Shown here one piece after another: positions 5,097 through 5,490 of a DNA stretch of 5,490 bases (positions are counted from its first letter, which is position 1; each line of letters starts with the position of its first letter). The translations under genes were made by a program, and so were the position numbers. The stretch comes from Candidatus Woesearchaeota archaeon (lineage in GTDB: Archaea > Nanobdellota > Nanobdellia > Woesearchaeales > UBA11576). Under the pieces are notes generated by a model. It was not told the origin of the DNA. It searched no databases and saw only the letters and a list, made by a program, of their open reading frames with translations. The stretch covers positions 1-5,490 of the forward strand of contig JACRKM010000019.1 in assembly GCA_016219765.1 (NCBI GenBank). Direction: 5' to 3'.

Positions 5097-5350
5097 CAGC
5101 CCATAGGGGTTGGTGCGAAATTCCTTTGTTTCGCCGCCACGCTCACCGCCACCGCCTTTTCGCGAGAGATGGACAATTGCTCGTTCATACCGACAAGGGG
5201 GAAGCCCCATCGGGGAATGTCGGTCCTACATGAACACAGACATATCACGAGCCAGGCGTGGCGGTGAGCGAGCGATCGCGTCGAGCGTCGCGGTGGCGGC
5301 GGCAAGATAAGTAATAGCAGTTATTTTCGCACCAACCCCCCAGCCCATAG
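5097..5350. repeat. 10-bp direct repeats flanking the inverted-repeat element (target-site duplication)
   Basis: CAGCCCATAG occurs at 5097-5106 and again at 5341-5350. Between them is a segment bounded by 15-bp inverted repeats. Exact direct repeats immediately outside exact inverted repeats are the mark of a transposition event. The last G of the left copy is also the first G of the left inverted repeat, so the true duplication is 9 or 10 bp. Confidence 0.8.
5106..5340. mobile_element. MITE-like foldback element, about 235 bp, no transposase gene
   Basis: The ends are perfect inverted repeats: 5106-5120 (GGGGTTGGTGCGAAA) and 5325-5339. Inside, more arms pair: 5132-5140 with 5293-5301 (9 bp), 5141-5152 with 5258-5269 (12 bp) extended by 5154-5157 with 5254-5257, and a core of 5183-5188 with 5230-5235 and 5189-5195 with 5218-5224. 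A side hairpin lies at 5272-5291. Nearly the whole segment can thus fold into one branched hairpin. Frames inside are short and read through the arms on both strands, so I call none coding. Flanking 10-bp direct repeats favour a non-autonomous transposable element moved by a transposase encoded elsewhere. The same fold would suit a structured RNA of about 235 bases; the two ideas do not exclude each other. No match to SRP RNA, RNase P RNA or tRNA motifs was seen. Confidence 0.7.
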
Positions 5351-5395
5351 TACGTGGAAAGCTTCGTCGGTAAGCGAACTTCGCCACACATGTAC
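5350..5395. other. hairpin next to the right target-site repeat
   Basis: GTGG (5354-5357) pairs with CCAC (5384-5387), AAG (5359-5361) with CTT (5379-5381), and TTCG (5363-5366) with CGAA (5375-5378), leaving an 8-base loop TCGGTAAG. An outer GTAC/GTAC pair (5350-5353, 5392-5395) can close it. No T-run follows on either side, so it is not a typical terminator. Confidence 0.5.
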
Positions 5396-5490
5396 GACCA
5401 GCACCGCTCAGACGCGCTACGCGCATCTTCGCTCAATTTCCGCCACAGCCAGCTCGTGAGTGAATGTCGTTTGTTGATGGCTGACATTCC
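5351..5490. other. unassigned GC-richer region downstream of the element
   Basis: No gene I can defend. A minus-strand frame from 5487 is open through here and on into the element, but its product resembles nothing I know. Several hairpins occur: the one at 5350-5395, a small GCGC-TAC-GCGC at 5414-5424, and the one at 5462-5489 that reaches the window edge. It may be a 3' untranslated region, the edge of an RNA gene, or the end of a gene outside the window. Confidence 0.5.
5462..5489. other. 7-bp hairpin at the window edge
   Basis: GAATGTC (5462-5468) pairs perfectly with GACATTC (5483-5489) around a 14-base loop. The right arm plus the next C (5483-5490) could instead pair with GGAATGTC inside the foldback element (5214-5221). 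The window ends here, so its extent is unknown. Confidence 0.4.

Noticed and set aside
5007..5310. Overlapping frames of 66-73 codons on both strands across the element
   Set aside because: They read through inverted arms, overlap each other in several frames and give Arg/Pro/Gly-rich products without motifs, as expected of GC-rich foldback DNA.
5106..5340. SRP RNA, RNase P RNA or tRNA
   Set aside because: The closed terminal stem suggested SRP or RNase P RNA, but the conserved SRP helix 8 sequence, the RNase P GAGGAAAGUCC-like and ACAGAA-like blocks, and a tRNA T-arm were not found on either strand.
1..5490. CRISPR array
   Set aside because: No set of three or more spaced repeats of 20-40 bp was seen; the only repeats are two short tandem pairs and the repeats of the foldback element.

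Overview
The window looks archaeal, most likely from a small-genome uncultivated lineage (a DPANN group is my guess, not proven). Three genes have an AT-rich TATA-like box about 22-29 bases before their ATG and no Shine-Dalgarno site, which is the layout of archaeal leaderless transcripts. The small AbrB-type protein and the stand-alone NAD(P)H-hydrate dehydratase fit the same picture.

Left half, minus strand (read from about 2122 down to 1): a probable operon of an AbrB/SpoVT-type DNA-binding protein (1952-2122), a 44-residue unknown protein (1800-1934), the NAD(P)H-hydrate repair enzyme NnrD (847-1803, sharing an ATGA overlap with the gene before it), a 58-residue unknown protein (666-842, coupled to the nnrD stop), and then the N-terminal part of a Kef-type cation/proton antiporter that runs off the left edge (1-584). 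Three of the five are under 60 codons and easily missed. A 7-2-7 inverted repeat sits over the AbrB promoter, and a perfect 13-bp tandem repeat lies in front of the antiporter.

Middle, plus strand: after a 328-base AT-rich divergent spacer come a soluble eukaryotic-like Ser/Thr protein kinase with a long unrecognised C-terminal region (2451-4058) and a HEIGH zinc-metallopeptidase-like protein with M78/ImmA-IrrE flavour (4148-5089). Each has its own leaderless-type promoter. The pair may form a signalling and proteolysis module, but that rests on adjacency only.

Right end: eight bases after the peptidase stop begins a 10-bp direct repeat (5097-5106 and 5341-5350). It tightly brackets about 235 bases that start and end with a perfect 15-bp inverted repeat and fold back on themselves almost throughout. 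This looks like a small non-autonomous mobile element (MITE-like) with its target-site duplication, or a structured RNA locus that has moved as such an element. It carries no convincing gene. The last 140 bases hold further hairpins and no gene I can defend.
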